In this document: piece after piece, positions 55,599 through 63,373 of the stretch
Position numbering within the stretch: position 1 is the stretch's first letter
How the letters are laid out: each line of letters begins with the position of its first letter
Source: Pseudomonadota bacterium
Lineage (GTDB): Bacteria; Bdellovibrionota; UBA1018; CAIMNF01
DNA length: 64,000 bases
Assembly: GCA_027486675.1 (NCBI GenBank)
Contig: JAIXOQ010000005.1
Coordinates: 372,001-436,000, forward strand
Reading direction: 5' to 3'
Position numbers and translations under genes: made by a program
The notes under the pieces: generated by a model
Told to the model about the DNA's origin: nothing
What the model saw: the letters and a program-made list of their open reading frames with translations, nothing else
Databases searched by the model: none

Positions 55599-57141
55599 GT
55601 CCGACTCTTTTACATTAGTAACCAGCAAGGTGCAAGTGACCTATTCTAAGCGGTACTTACACAACGAACTGAGTTTGCATGGCCGTGCTTCGGCCCATGA
55701 AAATCTCGTCTGGACGGGATTTTGTAGTGGGGCATGCGTCGCCACATTCGCTTGGGTTGTTGGGTCTTGCTTTTTCGACTGAACGCACTGTGCCGGACCT
55801 TAATCTACCCTGGAAAAGAGAAAATCGTTGCCAGCGGCACTGAAGGGAGCAAGCTAATTGCTCAAAGAAAACCTCTCCCACCCACCTTGGTATGACCTTA
55901 CAAATAATCCCAACGTTGAATTCTTCGCTGCTAATTCAGCCAAGTCTTGCTCAGTCAGTTGATTGAATGCTGTAAAAATACTTCGAAGACGACCGTCCGC
56001 ATTTAAGGACTGAAGGGTTGAGGGGAGTTCTTTGACCTCACGCAGACGCATTTTAATGATGCTGTATTTGGAGCTCTGGAGTTCGTCGTACAGAGCTTTT
56101 AATTCGACGAGGCGACGTTCAGTTTCATTTACAACGAAAACAAGCCGATCTCGTTGATTACCTACCGGTGTTATATCCAGTAAATAAACTTTGAACTCAC
56201 GGAAGTGTTGTAGCCATGGAGTGATCGGAGCTGTCTGCATTTTATTCCAATTTTTAAGTGACGAAATCATTCCTCTTACACCGATCTCAGGGATCAGCTC
56301 ACTTTTGGTGAGAAAGAGTCGATTGAAAGAAAGTTTGAGGCTGTCTAGTTCCAACTCTTGAGCGGTTTGTAATAAGTTAAATTGCGCATTACTGATCTGA
56401 TCGATGAGAGCGGAATACTGTTTTTTTAGCCAAGCCGCCTTATGCAAAATTTTTGTCTGCTGAAGAGTTGAATTCCCCTTGAATTCTGCAAGCTCGGCAA
56501 GCAACACATCGCTAAAATGTATAGGTTCTTCGATCTGAGGGGCTGGATCTAGGGTTGGTTCACTTGGGGATAGCAAGGAAATGACAGGACTGCCATCAGC
56601 AAGACGAATGGGCTGGTCCGCTGATCCGGTCAACAATAGATCTTCTCCGCTAACCACCGCCGCGACAGCCGGCCATTGGTCCCCTTCCGTTAGGGGTTCT
56701 GGAGTTGTCCCTTCAATTCTTTTGGGTCCAAGTTCAACGTCCTCAGGTGGACTCCTGTTTACACTGCGTTCAGGTTGACCGCGTATGTCTTCGATATCTT
56801 TAGGAGAAAAATTAAGAATCTTCTGAACTTCAAGAGTGTTCGTCGGGTCTTGAGCACAGGTGCGTTTGAATGTTGCAACATCGGGAATTATTTCTGTATC
56901 CGAGACTTCGCCACATGCGCGTTTTCCGAGTGAAAAAATGTACCTCAGCGCCGTACCTGATTTATCTAACCCCAGGCGCGCGTAATTGATTAAGCAGGAT
57001 AGCGGTCCTGGTTTTTCAGCAAAGGCTTCATTTGGCACAACAGCCGCAGTCATTGCCACCAAAAGTGAGACCCGAAGAACAGCGTGATTGAGCTTGAGGC
57101 GCCCGGTTAAAGTTTTCATGTCCGACTCTTTTACATTAGTA
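55591..57141. repeat. Identical 30-bp start-site/leader repeat in front of two paralogues (55591-55620 and 57112-57141)
   Basis: The same 30 bases, from inside the fourth codon outward through the ATG to CATTAGTA, occur at both positions. On the minus strand this reads TACTAATG, AAAAGAG, then CGGACATG. The second copy is preceded by TATACT, a possible -10. The identity beyond the start codon suggests a recent duplication or conserved common regulation. The 255-base gap 55599-55853 holds the first copy, an inverted repeat GGCCG/CGGCC near 55682, and nothing else recognised. Confidence 0.75.
55854..57119 (-). CDS. Secreted helical protein, paralogue of the 54309-55598 gene
   Basis: The 421-aa product has a signal peptide almost identical to that of its neighbour (AAVVPNEAFA), the same cysteine pattern (LSCLIN, RACGEVS, RTCAQD), and the counterpart segments LLAELAEFKGNSTLQQTKIL and LTEQDLAELAAKNSTLGLFV. 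A Pro/Glu-rich low-complexity insert (about 115-200) replaces part of the neighbour's sequence. Function unknown; probably periplasmic or outer-surface. Confidence 0.8.
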   Translation of the reverse strand: MKTLTGRLKLNHAVLRVSLLVAMTAAVVPNEAFAEKPGPLSCLINYARLGLDKSGTALRYIFSLGKRACGEVSDTEIIPDVATFKRTCAQDPTNTLEVQKILNFSPKDIEDIRGQPERSVNRSPPEDVELGPKRIEGTTPEPLTEGDQWPAVAAVVSGEDLLLTGSADQPIRLADGSPVISLLSPSEPTLDPAPQIEEPIHFSDVLLAELAEFKGNSTLQQTKILHKAAWLKKQYSALIDQISNAQFNLLQTAQELELDSLKLSFNRLFLTKSELIPEIGVRGMISSLKNWNKMQTAPITPWLQHFREFKVYLLDITPVGNQRDRLVFVVNETERRLVELKALYDELQSSKYSIIKMRLREVKELPSTLQSLNADGRLRSIFTAFNQLTEQDLAELAAKNSTLGLFVRSYQGGWERFSLSN

Positions 57142-57202
57142 TAGGAGGTACCGTCAAGAGGGGGCGAATCAGCAACTTAAAAGCTTGCTGAGCCTCAAGA
57201 CT

Positions 57203-57865
57203 CTAACTCTGAATGATAATCTCGGTTGGCTCGCCTAGGCCTTGTTCGTGAATTTTAAAGAATGCGTCTGCGATTTTCTTGGGCGAAAAGGGGCCATTCT
57301 CGTTCACAAATCCGCAGATCGTCACTGTACCCACCCGGATCCCATCCTTTTTCACTGCCTTGGCTAAAGCTTTTGTAAAATTTAAGATTGCGGCCTTACC
57401 GATGCCCAGTGACAGCAATTCTGGAGAAGGATTGAGAGCTAATCCTCCGCCCGTGAAAAGTAAGGTTCCTTTCCTCGCTAACTTCATTTTTGGCAAGAGA
57501 GCTTGTGCCATGGTGACCGCGCCGACCAGGTTCACTTTGAAGTCTGAAATAAGAACTTCCGTAGAGACATCAACGACGGAGGACTTGCTTAAGGCCGCAG
57601 CATTATAAAGAGCCACCTCGATCGAGCCCCATTCTTCCTGAACCTTAGAGATCGCCTTGATCAATGCCGCCTCGTCAGCAACATCAACCGAGAATCCCTT
57701 CGCCTCGACGCCTTCCTCAGACAATGATTTTTCGAACTCAGCAAGTCTCGCCGCATTGCGGGCCATCATCGCGATCCGGTACCCGGCTTGGGAAAATCTC
57801 TTCGCAGCGCCGAGCGCTACTCCTGGACCCATTCCAACAACTAGAAAAACTGGTTTTGTGCTCAT
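57203..57865 (-). CDS. Short-chain dehydrogenase/reductase-like protein without the catalytic Tyr
   Basis: The 220-aa protein has the SDR Rossmann fold: the N-terminal glycine-rich GMGPGVALG, the VDVADEAAL acidic site, and NAAA at the NNAG position. At the active site the lysine in SLGIGKAAIL is present, but the YxxxK tyrosine is Leu. The preceding catalytic serine region reads FTGGGLAL, without the expected Ser. It may bind NAD(P) without oxidoreductase activity. It has its own start with an 82-base gap from the upstream divergent-leader region, and no operon partner is evident. Confidence 0.85.
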   Translation of the reverse strand: MSTKPVFLVVGMGPGVALGAAKRFSQAGYRIAMMARNAARLAEFEKSLSEEGVEAKGFSVDVADEAALIKAISKVQEEWGSIEVALYNAAALSKSSVVDVSTEVLISDFKVNLVGAVTMAQALLPKMKLARKGTLLFTGGGLALNPSPELLSLGIGKAAILNFTKALAKAVKKDGIRVGTVTICGFVNENGPFSPKKIADAFFKIHEQGLGEPTEIIIQS

Positions 57866-57923
57866 TTTTTAATCCTTATTTCTCTAAATCTGCTTCGCTA
57901 TGCGAACCCTGTTCAGCGCCCCT

Positions 57924-57951
57924 AAATAAAAGCCCCAATGGATTCTGGGCT
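57924..57951 (-). terminator. Possible rho-independent terminator after the 57957-58490 gene
   Basis: On the minus strand, AGCCC (57951-57947) pairs with GGGCT (57935-57931) around an 11-base loop, and TTTTATTT follows. It lies just downstream of the stop of the minus-strand gene. The stem is short. Confidence 0.45.
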
Positions 57952-57956
57952 CGGTG

Positions 57957-58490
57957 TTATCGGGCAGTCAGCTTGTCACAGCTAGGATTCAAAATCCTCA
58001 TCTCCCGGTTCACAGCGCCAGGGTCCCAAGCACTTTCAGGGACACTGATGTCTCTGTTTGAGAAATAGCTTTTGAGATAGTTCAAATACGCAGGCGGATG
58101 CCGAAAGTGACTACTTGTGAGGTCGATCGCAAGGATACGACCATCGACGAGAATAATTTGACCTGCAGCACGGGCGATGCGGGATAAAGATGAATGCTGA
58201 ATGAAGTTGTGTTGGGGGAAGGGGATAAAATAAAAAGACTCTTCTGAATCAATAACAAAAATCGAGGGCGTGTTTAGAAACGTATTTAGAACCTTTCCCA
58301 CTCGATCAAAGGCGCGTCCATCCACAAAATAGACTTTGTAATCCTCCAAGTTTTCATCTGAAAAATGGTGGACTCTGCCCTTCTCGCGCTGGTCTTCGCC
58401 AATATAAGCTGAGCGCATGGGCAGTGGATCGTAATCTTGCGCCGCACAAAAATGTGCCGCAGCAAGGAATAGTAATAAAATTGATTGCAC
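57957..58490 (-). CDS. Secreted protein of unknown function, 177 aa
   Basis: A signal peptide (hydrophobic residues 3-17, FCAAQ) precedes a 160-residue mature domain rich in aromatic residues and histidine (HHFSDEN, FPQHNFIQHSSLSR, HFRHPPAYLNYLKSYF). No family is recognised. It is divergent from the next gene, also secreted; their starts are 138 bases apart. Confidence 0.65.
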   Translation of the reverse strand: MQSILLLFLAAAHFCAAQDYDPLPMRSAYIGEDQREKGRVHHFSDENLEDYKVYFVDGRAFDRVGKVLNTFLNTPSIFVIDSEESFYFIPFPQHNFIQHSSLSRIARAAGQIILVDGRILAIDLTSSHFRHPPAYLNYLKSYFSNRDISVPESAWDPGAVNREMRILNPSCDKLTAR

Positions 58491-58628
58491 CCCGATACCC
58501 CAGCAGAAAAATAGCTGAAAAATCCCCTATAGGTCAATGGACGGGTCTCACCTAAAGATCTCCCGTGCTTAAGTGGACTGTGTTCTTGACTAAATCAGTA
58601 CAATAACGCTAGGGTGTCGGATCGCGCT

Positions 58629-60101
58629 ATGAACCTGAGGCTATTTTACTCACTATTCTGCATTGTTTGGACCCTTTGTGGAGTTAGTCCATCTCACGCC
58701 TCAACTGCAATCGAGTGCACGTGGATCGCTGATCATCCTGCCTTCGTCCGCCTGGATGAAATCTTCCAAAAGAACCCATGGATTCAAGGCTGGAATAAAC
58801 CCGTACTTTACACAGATTTTGGGATTATCCAAAACTCGGGAGAGCAGCTGGCCCGAAGACTTCATTCACCCCATGACGATCACGTGCATGCACTTGTGCG
58901 CCTAGGATTCACGCTAGAAACAATCGGAGCAAATCCTTCGCTTCAGCCTGGTTCGCAAATCACGTTTATTAAAAATTACAACGGCGAGATCTTGAAACTC
59001 ATTCAGTCAGGTCAGCGAAAAGAAGACGAAGTGTTCTGGTACACGCTCTTGATCAAAGACACGCGCACTGGAGAGACAAAGTACCTGAGGCCTGGAATCG
59101 ACGCGCTTCCGCCCGCTCCATTTATTGAAGTGGAGACGATTAATCAAATCTCCCATTTGAAGTGGGAGGAGCTTGCAGCGCTGGGATTCTTCGTGGGTGA
59201 CTTTAAAATGTTTGATCATTTTACGGCCCATCTCACGGAACTTCTTCTTTACCAAAGAAAGTCAGCCCTCTTACGAAAATATTACAGAAGCCGTGTTGAT
59301 CCTGAACGAGATATGTCATATGCCGCTTCCGATGAGAAAAGAATGCAGATTGCCGATGAATCTTTAGCACTTCCAAGACCGGAGCTTGAAGCCGAGTACC
59401 GAAAGAGTTTGCCCTTTGTGTTTCATCGTAACGACCGGGGAGATCTGTCTGGACGCAAACAAACGCTTCGCTTAGATGCAGTGATCGATCTAAGTTTATT
59501 TTTGAAGCAGACTGAGGCGCTTTTTATAAATCTAGAGCCAACGCTTAGGCTCTCTGGCGGATCGGTAAGAGACTCGTATAACCGCTTCAAACTGCTTATT
59601 CCTAAAAATGATCGTAACTACACTCCCATAGCACCTCAGACCAAGAAGGGGCGCAAACTCTTACTTAACATCCGGGAAGGTCTTGTGATCGGGAATACGG
59701 TCCATAGTGATCACTTGCTGGCTCATCTTGAGTATTTAAAAATTGCTTTGAATGAATTAAAAGTCCGATTCCCCACACTTTTTCAGGATGAGCTGCACCC
59801 GGATATTTCAAGCCCACTCTATCCAGTGTATGGAGTCATCCCACAGGATTATTCCAAGGCGGAAGCACTCGAACTGATCGCAGGAATGCGAGCACACGTT
59901 GAAGTTGTATTGCTCCAAACGCTTCGACTGAAGATGAGCCCTGAGCAAATGCTGCAAGATTTGATCGATGATATTCCTGAAGAATCTGTGACCCGAGAGT
60001 TTGTTGAAAAGGTCTATGACGAGCGCTCACCGACGTATTCGGCTCTTTTAGAACCCGAGTCGAAGCTCACTCAGCCTTCTTATCGCAAAGGATACCCTTA
60101 G
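58629..60101 (+). CDS. Secreted protein of unknown function, 490 aa
   Basis: ATG 58629 gives a signal peptide (MNLRLFYSLFCIVWTLCG, cleavage near SHA); GTG 58614 is the alternative. The mature protein has an early HSPHDDHVHAL cluster, a central DHFTAHLTELLLYQRKS helix and a later NTVHSDHLLAHLEYL segment, all rich in His/Asp and possibly metal-binding. No known domain could be assigned. The 3' end overlaps the convergent 60067 frame by 35 bases. Confidence 0.7.
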   Translation: MNLRLFYSLFCIVWTLCGVSPSHASTAIECTWIADHPAFVRLDEIFQKNPWIQGWNKPVLYTDFGIIQNSGEQLARRLHSPHDDHVHALVRLGFTLETIGANPSLQPGSQITFIKNYNGEILKLIQSGQRKEDEVFWYTLLIKDTRTGETKYLRPGIDALPPAPFIEVETINQISHLKWEELAALGFFVGDFKMFDHFTAHLTELLLYQRKSALLRKYYRSRVDPERDMSYAASDEKRMQIADESLALPRPELEAEYRKSLPFVFHRNDRGDLSGRKQTLRLDAVIDLSLFLKQTEALFINLEPTLRLSGGSVRDSYNRFKLLIPKNDRNYTPIAPQTKKGRKLLLNIREGLVIGNTVHSDHLLAHLEYLKIALNELKVRFPTLFQDELHPDISSPLYPVYGVIPQDYSKAEALELIAGMRAHVEVVLLQTLRLKMSPEQMLQDLIDDIPEESVTREFVEKVYDERSPTYSALLEPESKLTQPSYRKGYP

Positions 60102-60396
60102 ACTTATCCATGTCCGTTTGATAATCGCCGCGCGCTTTAGGAAGTTTTTTTGTAAGCCCAACGATCGCACCCATCCATGAAGTGAGCCCCTTTTTTCCAC
60201 CCTCTAATACCTGAAGTTTTGGCGGGCTTGTGCTCGGCGCGTCATCGGTCGGGGTGGCAGCAGTATCGGCAGAAGCCGGCTCTTTCTCCCCATAGACGCG
60301 CAGCGGCTCATAGAAATTCCCACTTCCCCCGGACCCTCCTGGATCGTTCTGGGCGGCGGCTGGTGGCGGAGTGGAACGTAAGATGCTTCTAATCAC
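60067..60396 (-). CDS. Small low-complexity hypothetical protein
   Basis: A 109-aa frame from GTG 60396, with GAGGG about eleven bases upstream. The product is rich in Pro, Gly, Ala, Ser and Asp, predicted disordered, with no membrane segment and one Cys near the end. It overlaps the preceding gene tail to tail by 35 bases. Coding status is plausible because otherwise the stretch 60102-60513 would be empty, but it is not certain. Confidence 0.5.
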   Translation of the reverse strand: MIRSILRSTPPPAAAQNDPGGSGGSGNFYEPLRVYGEKEPASADTAATPTDDAPSTSPPKLQVLEGGKKGLTSWMGAIVGLTKKLPKARGDYQTDMDKSKGILCDKKAE

Positions 60397-60463
60397 GGTT
60401 CAACGGCCCTCTATGTAATAGTTTATCAAAATGGTTGTATATTGGGAAGGGCTATTCCTTGAC

Positions 60464-60492
60464 TTGCAAGGTCGGCCTAAATTCCGTATAAA
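60464..60492 (+). promoter_or_regulatory. Possible promoter of the alpha-oxoamine synthase gene
   Basis: TTGCAA (60464-60469) and TATAAA (60487-60492) are separated by 17 bases, a sigma-70-type arrangement. AAGAGGGAC, a ribosome-binding site, follows before ATG 60514. Confidence 0.4.
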
Positions 60493-60513
60493 TCATTGTA
60501 AAGAGGGACTTTT

Positions 60514-61782
60514 ATGGCTTCCACCGGGGATATCTTCAGCAAGGCGTACCGTTTTGAGGACGCAAAGCGTTTTATGTCGCTTGGGCTCTATCCGTATTTT
60601 CGTAAAATTACGGGATCCACGGGTAACAACGTCATCACCGGCGGCAAGCGCCAGGTCATGATCGGTTCCAATAACTATTTGGGCCTCACCCACGATCCGC
60701 GCGTTATGGAAGCTGCAAAGTCCGCTGTGGATAAGTATGGCACCGGCTGTACTGGCTCCCGTTTCCTAAACGGCAATTTAGACATTCACGAAGAGTTGGA
60801 AGAACGACTCGCAAAATTTGTAAACAAAGAAGCAGCACTTTGTTTCTCGACGGGTTTTTTCGTAAACCAAGGCACTTTGGGCTGTTTGGTCGGCCGCAGT
60901 GACGTCATCTATTCCGATCGTGAAAACCACGCTTCGATCGTTGAAGGTACGCAAGTCGCGCTTGGCGCCACCGTGCGATTCCGCCACAACGATATGGCGG
61001 ATCTTGAAAGAGTGATCACCAATACCCGCGAAAAGTACGACGGCGCGATCATCGTTGCAGACGGCGTATTTTCAATGTCCGGCGATATTCTGAAACTGGA
61101 TCAACTTGTCCAAGTTGCAAAACGGCACAACTGTCGAGTCTACGTAGACGATGCCCACAGCCTTGGCGTTCTTGGACCGCTGGGTCAAGGAACTGGAATT
61201 CATTTTGGTCTTCAGAATGATGTGGATCTTGTGATGGGGACCTTTTCTAAGTCCTTTGCATCCATTGGCGGGTTTATCGCCGGTGATGCTGACATCGTTC
61301 ACTACATCAAACACCGCGCGCGCCCTCTGATTTTTAGCGCTGCAATGGCTCCATCGGCTACAGCCACTGTGCTGAAGTGTTTAGACATCATGGAAACTGA
61401 GCCCGAGCACATCGCCCAATTGCGCGAAAATTCGGCCTATATGTCTCAGAATCTGAAGGCCATGGGTTACAACACCTTGGGCAGCAGAACTCCAATTATT
61501 CCACTTTTGGTGGGCGATGATTTGGCGGCTTTTGCGCTAACAAAACGCCTCACCGAAGAGGGTGTGTTTGTGACACCTGTGATTCGTCCAGCAGTTCCAG
61601 AAGGTTGCGCGCTGATTCGCACCAGCTACATGGCATCACACACGAAGGCGGACTTGGACTACGCTCTCGAGCATTTAGAGAAACTCGGCCGAGAGTTTGG
61701 CGTTCTTGGAAACTCAGAAACGACCGAAAAGCTCAACGCGCTCGCCAAAGATCATTTCAGCTACGACGTAGCGACGGCTTAG
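60514..61782 (+). CDS. Alpha-oxoamine synthase, probably serine palmitoyltransferase
   Basis: A 422-aa PLP-dependent fold-type I enzyme that condenses an amino acid with an acyl-CoA. The PLP lysine is in GTFSKSFASIGGF, the cofactor-binding Asp/His in VDDAHSLG, and the phosphate-contacting region is STGFFVNQG. The N-terminal GLYPYFRKITGS and GSNNYLGLTHDPRVMEAA...GTGCTGSRFLNGNLDIHEELE follow bacterial serine palmitoyltransferases, the first enzyme of sphingolipid synthesis. 8-Amino-7-oxononanoate synthase and 2-amino-3-ketobutyrate-CoA ligase belong to the same family and cannot be excluded. No neighbouring biotin or threonine-catabolism gene is present. ruvC begins four bases after its stop. 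Confidence 0.85.
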   Translation: MASTGDIFSKAYRFEDAKRFMSLGLYPYFRKITGSTGNNVITGGKRQVMIGSNNYLGLTHDPRVMEAAKSAVDKYGTGCTGSRFLNGNLDIHEELEERLAKFVNKEAALCFSTGFFVNQGTLGCLVGRSDVIYSDRENHASIVEGTQVALGATVRFRHNDMADLERVITNTREKYDGAIIVADGVFSMSGDILKLDQLVQVAKRHNCRVYVDDAHSLGVLGPLGQGTGIHFGLQNDVDLVMGTFSKSFASIGGFIAGDADIVHYIKHRARPLIFSAAMAPSATATVLKCLDIMETEPEHIAQLRENSAYMSQNLKAMGYNTLGSRTPIIPLLVGDDLAAFALTKRLTEEGVFVTPVIRPAVPEGCALIRTSYMASHTKADLDYALEHLEKLGREFGVLGNSETTEKLNALAKDHFSYDVATA

Positions 61783-61786
61783 AGGA

Positions 61787-62386
61787 ATGCGAATACTCGG
61801 GATAGACCCGGGCTCACGAAATCTGGGTTATGCAGTGATTGAAGTCGGCGCGAACCGTTCCGACGTCAAGATCATCGAGCATGGCACTTTGCGGCTCATG
61901 ACTTCCGATCTCGCAAAACTTGCTCCAGACGAATCGATGCCGCTCAGATTGCGGGAAGTTTTCTGCACACTGCGGGAAATCATCGAAATGCACAAACCTA
62001 CGGCGCTTTCTGTCGAGCGGGCTTTTTTCGCAAAAAATGTGAATTCAGCGATGAAGCTCGGCCAGGTGCGCGGAGTGATTTTAGTCTTGGGCGCTTTGCA
62101 TGGCATGACGATCCATGAGTACAGCGCGACTGAGGTGAAGCGTGCGATCACAGGCCACGGGGGCGCAGAAAAAGAATCTGTCGCAAAGATTTTGCAGATC
62201 CTTCTTGGAAGGCAGGATTTTCAATCGGCCGATGCCAGTGATGCGTTGGCGTTAGCCCTAGCGCATTCCCTGCTTTCGCACTCTCCACTTGTGGCTGGCC
62301 ACGGCAAGGGTGGCGGTACGGGGCGCAGTAAGACCAAACGGGGATCCATGGCTGAGGCGGTCGCGCATCGGGTCGGGAAGCGTTAG
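61787..62386 (+). CDS. ruvC: Holliday junction resolvase RuvC
   Basis: The 199-aa endonuclease cuts Holliday junctions with RuvAB. Acidic catalytic residues are visible: Asp7 in LGIDPGSRNLGYA, Glu in SVERAFF, and the C-terminal DASDALALALAH. A basic Gly/Lys-rich tail of about 30 residues after the core is longer than usual. It probably shares a transcript with the upstream synthase gene. ruvA and ruvB are not in the window. Confidence 0.95.
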   Translation: MRILGIDPGSRNLGYAVIEVGANRSDVKIIEHGTLRLMTSDLAKLAPDESMPLRLREVFCTLREIIEMHKPTALSVERAFFAKNVNSAMKLGQVRGVILVLGALHGMTIHEYSATEVKRAITGHGGAEKESVAKILQILLGRQDFQSADASDALALALAHSLLSHSPLVAGHGKGGGTGRSKTKRGSMAEAVAHRVGKR

Positions 62387-62455
62387 CTCGCTGACCTATT
62401 TTCTTGGCACTCAACTTAGCATGTAGATAATAGGATTAACTGGATCAAGAGTTAG

Positions 62456-63366
62456 TTATTTGCTAACTTCCGAGGCATGTTTAGATTAGAAGTTCGTTTT
62501 TTGTTTGGCAGTCTGTCTGCCGTTTTATTGGTATTTGGATTTCAAGCTTTAGGGGCTAAAAAAGAGAAAGATCCTTGCGTCGACATGTCGGTCGGCGGAT
62601 TCCCCTCCCTGAGAGAAGTCACTATTTCCGATCCGTTTTCTCATCATAACCAACAGCTCGCCTTGGGCGCAGTGAAAGACTTGTCTAAAGGAGATCCTGA
62701 AAAGGTTGCGCAAACTCTTGATAACTTGATCGGTTATATCGCTTTCTTAAAAATTACGGGCGGCGTTCCAAATCAATTGAAGCGCGCCATCCGTTATGAG
62801 GCTTCCGTCCGTAAGGGGGTCACGCTTTCCCCAAGCATAGCGGCCGCCAGACTTCTTTTGGCCGCGACGGCCCGTGAAAATTCAGCAAATCAAAAAATGG
62901 CTATAGATTTACTCTTCAATCCTTCACGGGACATTGCTTGGAACGCTTTTAAACTTCTCGCTGAGGTTAAAAAAAAGACGCCAAAGATCATCAATTATCT
63001 TCGAACTAAAAGTGCGTACCTCAATGAGTTGAGCGATGAAAAGAATTCTGTGATGGATAGTCCTGGAATAGCCTACGGGCGTCTGTTGCTTGGTTTCTTG
63101 GAGCCAGACACTAAAGCTGCACAACTCAATATCTCTTCTGTACTAACGGTCGACGACAAGCGGATCAATTACGTTGCTTCTCAGGCTCTGATTGCGATTG
63201 GAGTGGCTGTCCCCGGGAACGAGGCCTTAAAGAGAGAGCAGTTGATTCGCGATGGAGTTGACCCAAGCTGGTTTAAGTCTAAGTGGATCCGTTTTTTCGA
63301 CTGAGCTAAGCTTCTGATAAAAACGATCAGAACAGTCTGGTAATGGATATATTTATTTGCTAACTT
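62456..63366 (+). repeat. 14-bp motif repeated in front of both tandem paralogues (62456-62469 and 63353-63366)
   Basis: TTATTTGCTAACTT occurs exactly seven bases before the ATG in both genes. At the first site it is part of AGTTAG...CTAACT, a 6-bp inverted repeat. It is either a shared regulatory or translation-initiation element, or sequence carried along by duplication. Confidence 0.65.
62477..63304 (+). CDS. Secreted protein, first of a tandem paralogous pair
   Basis: A 275-aa protein with a signal peptide (MFRLEVRFLFGSLSAVLLV, cleavage near ALGA) and one Cys near the mature N-terminus (KDPCVDM). The rest is helical and alanine/leucine-rich, with a repeat-like, HEAT-type appearance. Its neighbour at 63374 matches it throughout: GGVPNQLKRAIRYEASV with GGVPLEVKKVIRYEAAV, SRDIAWNAFKLLA with TRDIAWGAFTMLA, and GIAYGRLLLGFLEP with GVAYGRLLLAFHEP. 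Function unknown. Confidence 0.8.
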   Translation: MFRLEVRFLFGSLSAVLLVFGFQALGAKKEKDPCVDMSVGGFPSLREVTISDPFSHHNQQLALGAVKDLSKGDPEKVAQTLDNLIGYIAFLKITGGVPNQLKRAIRYEASVRKGVTLSPSIAAARLLLAATARENSANQKMAIDLLFNPSRDIAWNAFKLLAEVKKKTPKIINYLRTKSAYLNELSDEKNSVMDSPGIAYGRLLLGFLEPDTKAAQLNISSVLTVDDKRINYVASQALIAIGVAVPGNEALKREQLIRDGVDPSWFKSKWIRFFD

Positions 63367-63373
63367 TCCAGCA

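Noticed and set aside
58574-58614. Sigma-70 promoter with TTGACT before the 58629 gene
   Set aside because: TTGACT is present at 58586, but the only TACAAT is seven bases away, so no acceptable spacing exists.
63312-63332. Terminator between the tandem secreted genes
   Set aside because: TTCTGAT/ATCAGAA is a perfect 7-bp inverted repeat, but no T-run follows on either strand.
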